A stretch of DNA of 36,177 nucleotides from Variovorax sp. YR752. Its GTDB lineage: Bacteria; Pseudomonadota; Gammaproteobacteria; Burkholderiales; Burkholderiaceae_C. This document shows, piece by piece, positions 16,592 through 24,745 of the stretch (positions are counted from its first letter, which is position 1; the number at the start of each line of letters is the position of its first letter). The notes below the pieces were generated by a model. The model was not told the origin of the DNA. It worked only from the letters and a program-made list of their open reading frames with translations, and did not search any database. Both the position numbers and the translations under genes were made by a program. Location: positions 70,518 to 106,694 of the forward strand of contig CAMATD010000001.1 in NCBI GenBank assembly GCA_945860785.1, given 5' to 3'.

Positions 16592-17505
16592 CGGTGCGCC
16601 TTGATGGATGCGAGGATGCCCAGCACGAACAGCAGCGCCGCCACCCACTCGGTGGCCTGCGGCCAGCGGCCGTCCCAGACGAAGGAATAGAACAGCGCGA
16701 ACAGCGTCTCGCTGACGATCAATTGCCCGCACAGGCTGGCGGACAGCCGCTGGCTCGCGACGTTCCAGAGAATGGTGGCGAGCCACGACGAGCCGAAGCC
16801 GCTCGCCAGCGCGATCCAGACGAACAGCATGCCGTCGGGCTGCGCCCGGAGCGTGGCCGCGTCGCTGCCCGCGACCACCCACAGCAGCAAGGCGCCCAGG
16901 CCCGTGGCCACGCCGAGCCAGTTGGCCCAGTCGGTGGTGTTGAGTTCGGTGTGGCGCTGCAGCCAGGCCGCATTGAGGAGGCCATACACGGTCCAGCTCG
17001 CCATGGCGGCCAGCGCGAGCGCGATGCCCCAGCCGAAGCGCGCCCCGTCGACGCCACCGCCCGCACCGTGCCGGGCAGACCAGGCGCCCCAGATCATCAG
17101 CGCGATGCCGGCGCCCGTGAGCAGCAGCCCGGGCAGCAGCGCGCGCATGTGCAGGCCCACAGGCCGGCCGAGCAGCATCATCCAGACGGGAATGGTGCCG
17201 ATGATGAGGCTGGGCACCTCGGTGCCGGCCGCCGCAATGCCGAAGGCCAGCAGCAGGTAGTAGCCGCTGAAGCCCAGCACGCTGAGCCCGAGCGCCGCCA
17301 GGGCCTGCGGTCCGGTCGGCCAGCGCACGGCAGCCGGCCGCGCGAACACGGCCAGCGCCGAGACGGCGCCGAACACGGCGAAGCGCGCGGCGGTGATGTC
17401 GACCATGCCGAAGTGGCCCACCATGCGCGGTGCCACGAAGGTCAGGCCCCAGAGCGCGCCCACCGCCAGCCCGGCCGCAATGCCGATCCAGGCGCGCGGG
17501 CTCAG
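16588..17505 (-). CDS. EamA/DMT-family transporter with a probable CTG start
   Basis: About 305 residues, ten hydrophobic helices in two EamA repeats; the first begins ALWGLTFVAPRMVGHFGM and the second ends LSASLCGQLIVSETLFALFY then WVAALLFVLGILASIKAHR. Members export amino acids, nucleotides or drugs; the substrate here is unknown. There is no ATG, GTG or TTG that keeps the first helix: the best candidate is CTG at 17505, whose CTGA overlaps the SDR stop, implying translation by coupling. An ATT four codons earlier is the only other non-standard option; the next GTG would cut into helix one. Co-transcribed with the SDR gene upstream and thioesterase downstream. Confidence 0.82.
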   Translation of the reverse strand: MSPRAWIGIAAGLAVGALWGLTFVAPRMVGHFGMVDITAARFAVFGAVSALAVFARPAAVRWPTGPQALAALGLSVLGFSGYYLLLAFGIAAAGTEVPSLIIGTIPVWMMLLGRPVGLHMRALLPGLLLTGAGIALMIWGAWSARHGAGGGVDGARFGWGIALALAAMASWTVYGLLNAAWLQRHTELNTTDWANWLGVATGLGALLLWVVAGSDAATLRAQPDGMLFVWIALASGFGSSWLATILWNVASQRLSASLCGQLIVSETLFALFYSFVWDGRWPQATEWVAALLFVLGILASIKAHR

Positions 17506-18283
17506 AGCGCGAATCCGTCGTCGGCCGCGATGACGGAGCCATTCACGAAATGGCTCTGGCCGCTGGCCAGCAGCACGATCAGGCCGTCGAGGTCTTCGGG
17601 CTTGCCCACGCGCTTGCGCGGCAGGATGCTGACCAGCTTGGCGCCGGCCTCGGTGGTCCAGACGTCTTCGTTGAGTTCGGTTGCGATGTAGCCGGGGCAC
17701 AGCACGTTCACGTTGATGCCGAAGCGGCCCCACTCCAGCGCCATGGCCTTGGTCATCTGCACCACCGCGGATTTGCTCATGCAGTACGCGCCGAGGTTCG
17801 GCACCACCTTGAGCGCGGCCACCGAGGCGATGTTGATGATGCGCCCGCCGATGTAGGTGCCCGGCGCCGAGCCGTCGGCGCGCGCCAGCATGCGCTTGCC
17901 CACTTCCTGCGCGACGAAGAAGGCGCCCTTCACGTTGGTGTCGAAGATGAAGTCGTAGTCGTCGGGCGTCACGTCCTGCAGCCGCTGCCGGACGTTCACG
18001 CCCGAATTGTTGACCAGGATGTCGATGGCGCCGACCTCGGTCTCGGCGTGCGCCACGGCGGCCTTGATGCTGCCGATGTCGGTCACGTCGAGTCGACCAC
18101 GTGGGCGTCACCGCCCTCGCCTTCGATGCGGGCGCGCAGCTCCTTGAGTTTCTCGACACGGCGGCTCGCCAGCACCACCGCGGCACCGGCACGCGCCAGC
18201 GTTTTCGCGAACTGGGCACCAAGGCCGCTGGAGGCGCCGGTGATGAAGGCCACGCGGCCGGAAAGATCGATGCTGTAAGCCAT
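17502..18283 (-). pseudogene. short-chain dehydrogenase/reductase, frameshifted as read
   Basis: The two halves make a complete classical SDR of 260 residues. From ATG 18283: MAYSIDLSGRVAFITGASSG with the cofactor motif TGASSGLG and the basic pair ASRR that favours NADP(H). The frame is lost at about 18092, where one G is missing on the plus strand (GACCTCGAC has become GACTCGAC on the coding strand); restoring it gives HVVDLDVTDIGSIKAAV. The second half has ILVNNSG, the catalytic Ser in IINIASVAAL, YCMSKSA (Tyr-x3-Lys), LCPGYIATELNED and a normal end at TGA 17502. Loss of one base in a CC pair is a common sequencing or slippage event. An oxidoreductase of unknown substrate heads this four-gene unit. 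Confidence 0.9.
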
Positions 18284-18411
18284 GGGAAACGGGTCCTGTT
18301 GAGTCGCGAAGGCGACGCGGAAGGGTCGCGCGGGCGACGTGCTGCACTCCCCCTAAAATGTTTCGCGCCCTCGTAGCGTCCGAGCCTCAAAACATTATCG
18401 ACCAGACCCAC

Positions 18412-20109
18412 ATGACCCACGACGAAATCCTTGCCCAGTTCGGCCCTCGCGAAGCCATGGAATACGACGTGGTCGTGGTCGGTGGCGGCCCGGCCGGCCT
18501 CTCGACCGCGATCCGGCTCAAGCAGCTCGCTGCCCAGCACGAGAAGGACATCTCGGTCGTGGTGCTCGAAAAGGGCTCCGAGCCCGGCGCGCACATCCTC
18601 TCGGGCGCCATCATGGACCCGCGCGCGCTCAACGAGCTGCTGCCCGACTGGCAGGAACTCGGTGCGCCGCTGAACCAGCCGGTGACCGACGACGCGATGG
18701 TGTTCCTCGGCGAGAAATCGGGCCTGCGCACGCCCAACCTGTTCCTGCCGGCCTGCTTCCAGAACCACGGCAACTACATCATCAGCCTGGGCGCCTTCAC
18801 CAAGTGGCTGTCGCAGCAGGCCGAGAACCTCGGCGTCGAAATCTTCCCGAGCTTTCCGGCCGCCGAAGTGCTCTACAACGAGAACGGCTCGGTGCGCGGC
18901 GTGGCCACCGGCAACATGGGGATCGGCAAGGACGGCGAGCCGACCGAGAACTTCCAGCTCGGCATGGAGCTGCTGGGCAAGTACACGGTGTTTGCCGAAG
19001 GCGCGCGCGGCCACCTGGGCCGCCAGCTCATCGCCAAGTTCAAGCTCGACGCAGGCAAGGACCCGCAGACCTACGGCCTGGGCGTGAAGGAAGTGTGGGA
19101 AATCGACCCGAAACGCCATCAGCCCGGCTTCGTGCTGCACACGGCCGGCTGGCCGATGAAGAGCGACACCTACGGCGGCGCCTTCCTCTATCACATGGAG
19201 GACAACAAGGTCACGATGGGCTTCATCACCGGCCTGGACTACAGCAACCCGTACCTGAGCCCGTTCGAGGAAATGCAGCGCTGGAAGCTGCACCCCAACA
19301 TCCGCTGGTACCTCGAAGGCGACGAAGCCAAGGGCATCAAACCCGCCAAGCGCATCGGCTACGGCGCGCGCGCCATCACAGCGGGCGGCCTGATGTCGCT
19401 GCCCAAGACGGTGTTCCCGGGCGGTGCGCTGGTCGGCTGCGAGGCCGGCTACCTCAACGTGAGCCGCATCAAGGGCAGCCACGCCGCCATCAAGACCGGC
19501 ATGCTGGCCGCCGAGGCCGCCTTCGACGCGGTGCAGGCCGGCCGCCAGCACGACGAGCTCACGGCCTACCCGGCTGCTTTCGAGAAGAGCTGGCTGCATG
19601 CCGAGCTCAAGAAGGCGCGCAACTTCAAGGCCTGGTTCAAGAAGGGCCTGGGCATCGCGACCTTCATGAACGGCATCGAGCAATGGCTGCTCCAGGGCCA
19701 CATTCCATGGACGCTGCGCCGCAACAAGCCCGACCACCTGTACCTGAAGCCCGCGGCCGAGTGCAAGCCGATCGTCTATCCGAAGCCGGACGGCAAGCTC
19801 ACCTTCGACCGGCTCTCGAGCGTGTTCATCAGCAACACGAACCATGAAGAGCAGCAACCGGCCCACCTGACGCTCAAGGACGCGACGGTGCCGGTCAACA
19901 TCAACCTCGAGAAGTTCGCCGGCCCCGAAAGCCGCTACTGCCCCGCGGGCGTCTACGAGTTCGTGGGCACCGAAGACCGCAAGCAGCGCCTGCAGATCAA
20001 CGCGCAGAACTGCGTGCACTGCAAGACCTGCGACATCAAGGATCCGACGCAGAACATCGTGTGGGTCACGCCTGAAGGTGGCGGTGGGCCGAACTACGTG
20101 GGGATGTGA
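18412..20109 (+). CDS. electron transfer flavoprotein-ubiquinone oxidoreductase
   Basis: 565 residues from ATG 18412 (MTHDEILAQFGPREAMEYD); an ATG at 18358 would add 18 residues without improving the ribosome site. The FAD site is VVVVGGGPAGLSTAIRL, with EKGSEPGAHILSGAI following. The ubiquinone and membrane-contact region includes NLFLPACFQNHGNYIISLGA and GGALVGCEAGYLNVSRIKGS. The C-terminal ferredoxin domain supplies the [4Fe-4S] cysteines: RYCPAGVYEF and QNCVHCKTCDIKDPTQNI. It takes electrons from ETF reduced by acyl-CoA and amino acid dehydrogenases and passes them to ubiquinone at the inner membrane. It is monocistronic, ended by a strong terminator, and divergent from the SDR unit (128 bases between). 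Confidence 0.95.
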   Translation: MTHDEILAQFGPREAMEYDVVVVGGGPAGLSTAIRLKQLAAQHEKDISVVVLEKGSEPGAHILSGAIMDPRALNELLPDWQELGAPLNQPVTDDAMVFLGEKSGLRTPNLFLPACFQNHGNYIISLGAFTKWLSQQAENLGVEIFPSFPAAEVLYNENGSVRGVATGNMGIGKDGEPTENFQLGMELLGKYTVFAEGARGHLGRQLIAKFKLDAGKDPQTYGLGVKEVWEIDPKRHQPGFVLHTAGWPMKSDTYGGAFLYHMEDNKVTMGFITGLDYSNPYLSPFEEMQRWKLHPNIRWYLEGDEAKGIKPAKRIGYGARAITAGGLMSLPKTVFPGGALVGCEAGYLNVSRIKGSHAAIKTGMLAAEAAFDAVQAGRQHDELTAYPAAFEKSWLHAELKKARNFKAWFKKGLGIATFMNGIEQWLLQGHIPWTLRRNKPDHLYLKPAAECKPIVYPKPDGKLTFDRLSSVFISNTNHEEQQPAHLTLKDATVPVNINLEKFAGPESRYCPAGVYEFVGTEDRKQRLQINAQNCVHCKTCDIKDPTQNIVWVTPEGGGGPNYVGM

Positions 20110-20132
20110 GGCGTTCACTCGCCGGTTCTGGG

Positions 20133-20160
20133 AGCCCTCTTCGGAGGCGGAGGGTTTTTT
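20133..20160 (+). terminator. Rho-independent terminator of the ETF-QO gene
   Basis: CCCTC at 20135-20139 pairs with GAGGG at 20150-20154 and is followed directly by six T (20155-20160). It lies 26 bases after the ETF-QO stop. Confidence 0.8.
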
Positions 20161-20190
20161 CATTTGTTCGGGGGGCGCACGTTCGGGGGG

Positions 20191-20284
20191 CGTGCACAGG
20201 ACACCGGGTGCTCCCCTCCGCGAATGTCCCCCGCTTCGCTCCTCCTTTATTTCGCTGCGGGGAGCACCCGGTGCCCTGCGCACG
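20191..20284. repeat. long imperfect inverted repeat, REP-like intergenic element
   Basis: Arms of 26 bases at 20191-20216 and 20259-20284 match at 24 positions, including a perfect core CACCGGGTGCTCCCC against GGGGAGCACCCGGTG; the 42-base loop is pyrimidine-rich. It occupies the 350-base gap 20110-20458 between the ETF-QO terminator and the TPR gene, where no ORF with a ribosome site is seen. Too large and loop-rich for an ordinary terminator; the form recalls dispersed palindromic elements of Comamonadaceae. Only one copy is in this window. Confidence 0.7.
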
Positions 20285-20458
20285 AGGGCACGCTGCTGGT
20301 GTACCGCTGATCAACGACCGCTCTGATCTCGCCCTCGTACAGCTTTTTTTTGCCATGAGGCGTCCGTTCGGAAACCCGTGGCGTAAATGGAAGCAGGACG
20401 ACGATGCACATCGCCGTCCGCCAACCCATTCAACGACCATTCGAGAGGATCTTTCGCC

Positions 20459-20950
20459 ATGAACACCATGTTCCACCGCATCGCCATCGCATCCACCTTG
20501 GCCCTGACCCTGGCCGCCGGCCACGCACTCGCCGCGGACATGACGCCCGCGCCCGCACCGGCCGCCAAGGCCGCGCCGGCCAGCAACCTCGCTGCCGCCC
20601 GTGCACTGATCGCCGATAGCAAATGGACCGCGGCCGTCAGCGAACTCGAACGCGTCAACGACAGCGGCAATGCCGACTGGAACAACCTCATGGGCTACAC
20701 CCTGCGCAAGTCGGGCGCGGGCAAGTGGGTGGCTTCGGAGAAGTACTACGACGCCGCGCTGAAGATCGATCCCAAGCACCGCGGCGCGCTCGAATACTCG
20801 GGCGAGCTGTACATCTCGATGGGTGACCTGCCCAAGGCCGAGCAGCGCCTCGACGCACTGGGCCAAGCCTGCAACATGAGCTGCCCCGAGTACAAGGACC
20901 TGAAGGCCTCCGTCGAGAGCTTCAAGGCCAGCGGCGGCAAGAAGAGCTGA
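20459..20950 (+). CDS. secreted TPR-like protein
   Basis: 163 residues from ATG 20459 with GAGAGGA about ten bases ahead. The signal peptide MNTMFHRIAIASTLALTLAA ends near ALAAD, then an Ala/Pro linker (TPAPAPAAKAAPAS). The rest is two tetratricopeptide-like helix pairs: AARALIADSKWTAAVSELER with ADWNNLMGYTLRKSG, and EKYYDAALKIDPKHRGALEY with LYISMGDLPKAEQRLDAL, ending with a Cys pair (QACNMSC). TPR proteins bind other proteins; no partner is evident. It stands alone, with the palindromic terminator downstream and the inverted repeat element upstream. Confidence 0.82.
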   Translation: MNTMFHRIAIASTLALTLAAGHALAADMTPAPAPAAKAAPASNLAAARALIADSKWTAAVSELERVNDSGNADWNNLMGYTLRKSGAGKWVASEKYYDAALKIDPKHRGALEYSGELYISMGDLPKAEQRLDALGQACNMSCPEYKDLKASVESFKASGGKKS

Positions 20951-20969
20951 GATCCGGCCGTCGCCGAAC

Positions 20970-21001
20970 CGACACTGCGGGCCCATGGGCCCGCAGTGTC
21001 G
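20970..21001. terminator. perfect 32-base palindrome between convergent genes
   Basis: CGACACTGCGGGCCC, AT, GGGCCCGCAGTGTCG: every position pairs. It lies 19 bases after the TPR gene stop and ten bases before the DUF3455 stop on the other strand, the place for a bidirectional terminator. No T-run follows on either strand. Confidence 0.65.
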
Positions 21002-21011
21002 TATTCAGCGT

Positions 21012-21557
21012 CTACCGGGTGATGAGAAAAACATAGTCGGCGCTGTAGCCTTGCCTGATCCGCTTGCCGCCGTCGGCCGCCGCCCCGCAGCCCTTGGCCG
21101 GTGCATTGCCGCCGACGGTGTTGATGCGTTGCACGCCCGTGACGCTGGCCATCTTCCCGGCAGTGCCCGCCGACTTGGCAGACAGCAGCAGCCACGGAAT
21201 GTCCGCCTCGCGCTGTCCGTTGGCGCGGGCCTTCACCGTGCCCAGCGTCTTGCTGCCGTCGAGCGCGGTCCAGTTTGGCCCCGCGCCATGCGTTCCGACC
21301 TTTTCGCCGCCGGGACCGTAGAGCTCCGCTTCGGGCGCCACGAACTGCCAGCCCCAGTCGCCCTTCTCGCCCGCGCGGCATTCGTAGATCTGCACACCGA
21401 CTGCATGCCAGGCGAAGGCGGCGCGCTCGCCGTCGGGCGCCTTGAGGGCAGCCGGCAGCGCCATTGGCGGCGGCGGTGGTGGCGACGCGCAGGCCGCGAG
21501 CAAGGCGGCGCCGAGGAGAACGGAGGCCAAAGGAAGGATTCGCGTGTTCGATGTCAT
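21012..21557 (-). CDS. DUF3455 lipoprotein
   Basis: 181 residues from ATG 21557 (GGGAA upstream). A lipoprotein signal ends LLGAALLAAC with Cys as the first mature residue, followed by a proline run (ASPPPPPP). The remaining sequence fits DUF3455: AFAWHAVGVQIYECRAGEKG, WQFVAPEAELYGPGGEKVGT, then HGAGPNWTALDGS and IQRINT-like GVQRINTVGGNAP with a Cys near the end and a terminal Tyr-rich strand. Function of the family is unknown. It is divergent from the ECF sigma gene; genes beside ECF sigma factors are often in their regulon, and a stress-induced envelope lipoprotein would be consistent, but this is inference. Confidence 0.83.
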   Translation of the reverse strand: MTSNTRILPLASVLLGAALLAACASPPPPPPMALPAALKAPDGERAAFAWHAVGVQIYECRAGEKGDWGWQFVAPEAELYGPGGEKVGTHGAGPNWTALDGSKTLGTVKARANGQREADIPWLLLSAKSAGTAGKMASVTGVQRINTVGGNAPAKGCGAAADGGKRIRQGYSADYVFLITR

Positions 21558-21684
21558 GGCATTTCCCGAGTCAAGAAAAAGAATGAGCGCCGACCAAAAT
21601 GACCGGCTTCGAGGGATCGGGCAAGCGCCCGAAGCTTCTTCCAGAAACGACACACACGCCGCAACGGATGCAATACTCGCCCGC

Positions 21685-22293
21685 ATGAATAGAAATATTC
21701 TGACCAGCCTGCAAGACCTGATCGCCGGAGCAGCCCGCGGCGACCACGCCTGCTTCGCCCAGATCTACGAACGCACGCACCTGCATCTGTTTGGCGTCGC
21801 GGTTCGTATGTTAGGCAATGAACAGGCAGCCGAAGACGTGCTGCAAGAGGCCTATGTGAGCATCTGGAAAAACGCGGGCAGCTACCGCTCCAGCGTCGAC
21901 GGGCAGGAGATCCAGCCGATCACCTGGCTGATCGCCATCGTCCGCAACAAGGCGCTGGATGCCTTGCGCTCGCGCACGCGGCGCAATGCGCACGAGCAGC
22001 CGCAACAGACCAGCGACGAGGACGACAACACCGACACGGCGCCGGGCACGGACGCCGCGCCCGGCGCCCTGCAGCTGTTCGAGCAGGCCATGCAGGCCTT
22101 GCGCATCGAAGGCTGCATGGCGGCGCTCGACGGCAGTTTTCGGCAGAGCCTGGCGCTGGCCTACTACCAGGGCCTGTCGCACACCGAGGTGGCTGCGCAG
22201 ATGAATGCACCGCTGGGCTCGGTCAAGGCCTGGATACGCCGCGGCCTCGACAAGCTGCGCACCTGCCTGAGCGCACAGGGGGTGACGTCATGA
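21685..22293 (+). CDS. ECF RNA polymerase sigma factor
   Basis: 202 residues from ATG 21685; an upstream in-frame ATG (about 21583) is less likely because the normal sigma N-terminus starts near MNRNILTSLQDLIAGAARGD. Region 2: FAQIYERTHLHLFGVAVRML, EDVLQEAYVSIW, WLIAIVRNKALDALRSR. A long acidic linker (QQTSDEDDNTDTAPGTD) precedes region 4: RQSLALAYYQGLSHTEVAAQ and LGSVKAWIRRGLDKLRTCL. The stop overlaps the start of the anti-sigma gene (ATGA), and the pair matches the group of ECF factors with RskA-type anti-sigma proteins. The ribosome site is weak. Stimulus unknown; oxidative or envelope stress is typical. Confidence 0.93.
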   Translation: MNRNILTSLQDLIAGAARGDHACFAQIYERTHLHLFGVAVRMLGNEQAAEDVLQEAYVSIWKNAGSYRSSVDGQEIQPITWLIAIVRNKALDALRSRTRRNAHEQPQQTSDEDDNTDTAPGTDAAPGALQLFEQAMQALRIEGCMAALDGSFRQSLALAYYQGLSHTEVAAQMNAPLGSVKAWIRRGLDKLRTCLSAQGVTS

Positions 22294-23042
22294 GGTACAC
22301 CGACCCTCGCCTGCTCGATGCGCTGTCATCGGCCTATGCACTGGGCACGCTGGAAGGCGGCGCCAGGCGGCGCTTCGAGCGCCTGCTGCGCGACCGCAGT
22401 GACGTGCGCGCGCTGGTGGCGCAATGGGAACAGCGGCTGGGGCAGCTAGCGCTGTCGGTGCCTGCGCGCCGGCCTTCGGCCGATCTCTGGCGTGCCATTG
22501 CCGCGCGCACCCGGCCCGCCGAAGCGCGCAAAGCATCCGCTTCCCGATGGGCGAACTGGCTGCGGCCCGCGGGCTTCGGGCTCGGCGGCGTCGCGGCCGG
22601 CGTGGTCACCGCGAGCGCGCTGTTCCTTTCGGCGCCCGGCATCTTCATATCGAGCGACCAACTCGCGATGCGTTCGGGCGAACGGCTGCCGCAAAGCTAC
22701 GTGGGCGTGCTGACAGACGCCCAGGGCCAGGGCAGGCTGCTGGTCAGTTCGCTGCGGCATGGCAAGACGCTCACGCTCAAGGTGCTGGGCCCCGCGCCCA
22801 TCGCCGCCCCCGCACTGGCGAGCGACGAGCGGCTGGTGCTGTGGGCCCTGCCCGCCGACGGTGCGCCTTTCGCGATGGGCATGGTCCCGGCCAGCGGCAC
22901 CCAGGTCTCGGCCCTGCCCGACACCTCCGAAAAGCTCCTGTCCAAGGTGTCGCGCCTGATCGTCACGCGCGAACGCAGCGCGACGCCTGCGGCCCCCAGT
23001 GCCGACGTGGTGTTGAGCGGGAGCTGCGCAAAACTCTGGTGA
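22290..23042 (+). CDS. RskA-type anti-sigma factor
   Basis: 250 residues starting with the ATG at 22290 inside the sigma stop. The N-terminal cytosolic part (LLDALSSAYALGTLEGGARR, VRALVAQWEQRLGQLA) is a short anti-sigma helix domain without a zinc motif, followed by a membrane helix at about 93-115 (GGVAAGVVTASALFLSA) and a periplasmic RskA domain ending VVLSGSCAKLW. It should hold the sigma factor at the membrane until a signal in the periplasm leads to its proteolysis or release. A 107-base gap separates it from the TRAP transporter genes, which begin with their own ribosome site. Confidence 0.9.
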   Translation: MRYTDPRLLDALSSAYALGTLEGGARRRFERLLRDRSDVRALVAQWEQRLGQLALSVPARRPSADLWRAIAARTRPAEARKASASRWANWLRPAGFGLGGVAAGVVTASALFLSAPGIFISSDQLAMRSGERLPQSYVGVLTDAQGQGRLLVSSLRHGKTLTLKVLGPAPIAAPALASDERLVLWALPADGAPFAMGMVPASGTQVSALPDTSEKLLSKVSRLIVTRERSATPAAPSADVVLSGSCAKLW

Positions 23043-23149
23043 GGCCGGCGCGCGAGGCCGTCCGTGAAAGTCCCGACACGGCGAAGCCTCCGGCTGTTGC
23101 ATAGTCGAACGCGCCTGACGCGTTCTTGACCAAAACCCCCGGAGACACC

Positions 23150-24124
23150 ATGAAACTCGGCCTTCTCGCCGCCGCATGCCTTTCGCTCGCCCTCGGCACT
23201 TCCGCCCTTGCCCAACAACCGACGGTGCTCAAGATCGGCTACGCGACCTCCAAGGAGTCGCACTACGGCGTGGGCTCCACGGTGTTCTGCGACGAGATCG
23301 AGAAAGGCACCCAGGGCCGCTTCAAGTGCCAGCACTTCGCGAACTCGGCCCTCGGCGGCGAGCGCGAGCAGATCGAGGCCATCCAGCTCGGCACGCAGGA
23401 CCTGTTGAACACCTCGACCGGCCCGGTGGGCAACTTCGTGCCCGAGGTGAAGATCGTCGACATCCCCTTCCTGTTCCGCGACTACGACCACGCCCGCAAG
23501 GTGATGGACGGCCCCATCGGCCAGGACATCCTGACCAAGTTCCCGAGCAAGGGCATCGTCGCGCTGGCGTGGACCGAGAACGGCTTTCGCCACATGACGA
23601 ACAGCAAGCGCGACATCGTCAAGCCCAGCGATGCCGCCGGCCTGAAGATGCGCACCATGGAAAACAAGGTGCACATGGATGGCTACCGCACCATCGGCAT
23701 CCTGCCGACGCCGATGGCCTTCCCCGAGCTCTTCGGCGCGCTGCAGCAGGGCACGGTCGATGGCCAGGAGAACCCGATCCCGGTGATCCTGGCGTCGAAG
23801 TTCTCGCAGGTGCAAAAGCATCTCTCGCTCACGGGCCACGTCTATTCGCCGGCCTTGCTGCTGCTCTCGCCCAAGGTGTGGAACAAGCTCTCGGACGCCG
23901 ACAAGAAGGTGTTCGTCGAGGCCGCGAAGAAGGCCTCCATCGCCCAGCGCAAGAAGGTCAACGACGACGAGAACAACGGCATCGCCCAGCTCGAGAAAGA
24001 CGGCATGAAGGTCGTGAAGACCGTCGACGGTGCCGCCTTCCGCGAAGCCCTGAAGCCGGCCTATGTGAGCTACGCCAAGGAATGCGGCGCCGACAACATC
24101 AAGAAGATCACGGACGTCAAGTAA
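23150..24124 (+). CDS. dctP: TRAP transporter periplasmic substrate-binding protein (DctP family)
   Basis: 324 residues from ATG 23150 with GGAGA ahead. Signal peptide MKLGLLAAACLSLALGTSAL, cleavage near AQQ. DctP landmarks: LKIGYATSKESHYGVGSTVF, ANSALGGEREQIEAIQLGTQ, the conserved Arg in GLKMRTMENKVHMDGYR that normally clamps a carboxylate, and MAFPELFGALQQGTVDGQEN. It binds the substrate in the periplasm and gives it to DctQM. The Arg argues for an organic acid ligand such as a C4-dicarboxylate or a sugar acid; the exact one is not seen. A strong stem-loop after the gene would raise its level above that of the membrane subunits. Confidence 0.93.
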   Translation: MKLGLLAAACLSLALGTSALAQQPTVLKIGYATSKESHYGVGSTVFCDEIEKGTQGRFKCQHFANSALGGEREQIEAIQLGTQDLLNTSTGPVGNFVPEVKIVDIPFLFRDYDHARKVMDGPIGQDILTKFPSKGIVALAWTENGFRHMTNSKRDIVKPSDAAGLKMRTMENKVHMDGYRTIGILPTPMAFPELFGALQQGTVDGQENPIPVILASKFSQVQKHLSLTGHVYSPALLLLSPKVWNKLSDADKKVFVEAAKKASIAQRKKVNDDENNGIAQLEKDGMKVVKTVDGAAFREALKPAYVSYAKECGADNIKKITDVK

Positions 24125-24152
24125 GCCTGCGCGCCCGCTTCTTCCGATGACC

Positions 24153-24193
24153 GCGCCCGGCCCGCTTCAGTGCGCCGGGCGCTTCGTTTTTTT
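24153..24193 (+). terminator. attenuating stem-loop between dctP and dctQ
   Basis: GCGCCCGGC at 24153-24161 pairs perfectly with GCCGGGCGC at 24174-24182 and TTCG is followed by a run of T. It lies 29 bases past the dctP stop and before dctQ on the same strand, so partial termination would give the expected excess of binding protein. Confidence 0.75.
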
Positions 24194-24217
24194 CCAGACA
24201 GAACAGAGAACAACACA

Positions 24218-24733
24218 GTGCAAGTTTTCGAGCGCTACTTTCTTGCCGCCAACCGCTGGGCGCTGATCCTCTTGCTGGCCGCCATGTCGGTCATCATCTT
24301 CACCAACGTTGTCATGCGCTACACCACCACGAGCAATTCGCTCGAATGGGCCGAAGAGGTGTCGCGCCACATGATGATCTGGCTCACCTTCCTCGGGGCC
24401 GGTCCGGTGCTGCGCTATGGCGGCCACATCGCGGTCGAGAACCTGCAGGACGCGCTACCGCGCGGCGCCGCCATCGCGGTGCGTGCCTTCGTTGCCGCGC
24501 TGCTGTTCGCCTTCTTCGGCTTCATGGTCTGGTACGGCTGGCTCTACATGGAGCGCACCATGTTCCAGCTCACCGCGGTGACGCAGATTCCGTTCGCCTA
24601 TATCTACAGCGCAATGCTGTTCGGCGGTGTGCTGCTGATCGTGCACTGGCTGCTGGTGGTGCGCGGCTACGTGATGCGGCGCGAGTTCGCGTCCGATGCG
24701 CACTTCGACGCCAACGCCTCGGCGTCGCTGTAA
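24218..24733 (+). CDS. dctQ: TRAP transporter small permease subunit (DctQ family)
   Basis: 171 residues from a GTG at 24218 (AGAGAA ahead); no nearer ATG keeps the first helix. Four membrane helices are visible, beginning FLAANRWALILLLAAMSVII, with the family segment LEWAEEVSRHMMIWLTFLGA that contains the conserved Glu-Glu and a cytoplasmic loop, and LLIVHWLLVVRGYVMRREF near the end. DctQ docks with DctM and is needed for a functional transporter. The stop is 12 bases before dctM, whose ribosome site overlaps the dctQ end. Confidence 0.92.
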   Translation: MQVFERYFLAANRWALILLLAAMSVIIFTNVVMRYTTTSNSLEWAEEVSRHMMIWLTFLGAGPVLRYGGHIAVENLQDALPRGAAIAVRAFVAALLFAFFGFMVWYGWLYMERTMFQLTAVTQIPFAYIYSAMLFGGVLLIVHWLLVVRGYVMRREFASDAHFDANASASL

Positions 24734-24745
24734 GGAGGCACGACC

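Noticed and set aside
18354-18359. TAAAAT as the -10 box of the ETF-QO promoter
   Set aside because: No matching -35 hexamer at 16-18 bases upstream; kept only as a weak possibility.
16588-20283. Very long minus-strand open frame (over 1200 codons) through the EamA, SDR and ETF-QO region
   Set aside because: High GC leaves antisense frames open; the real genes, with recognisable motifs, are in other frames. Only its last 306 codons encode the EamA protein.
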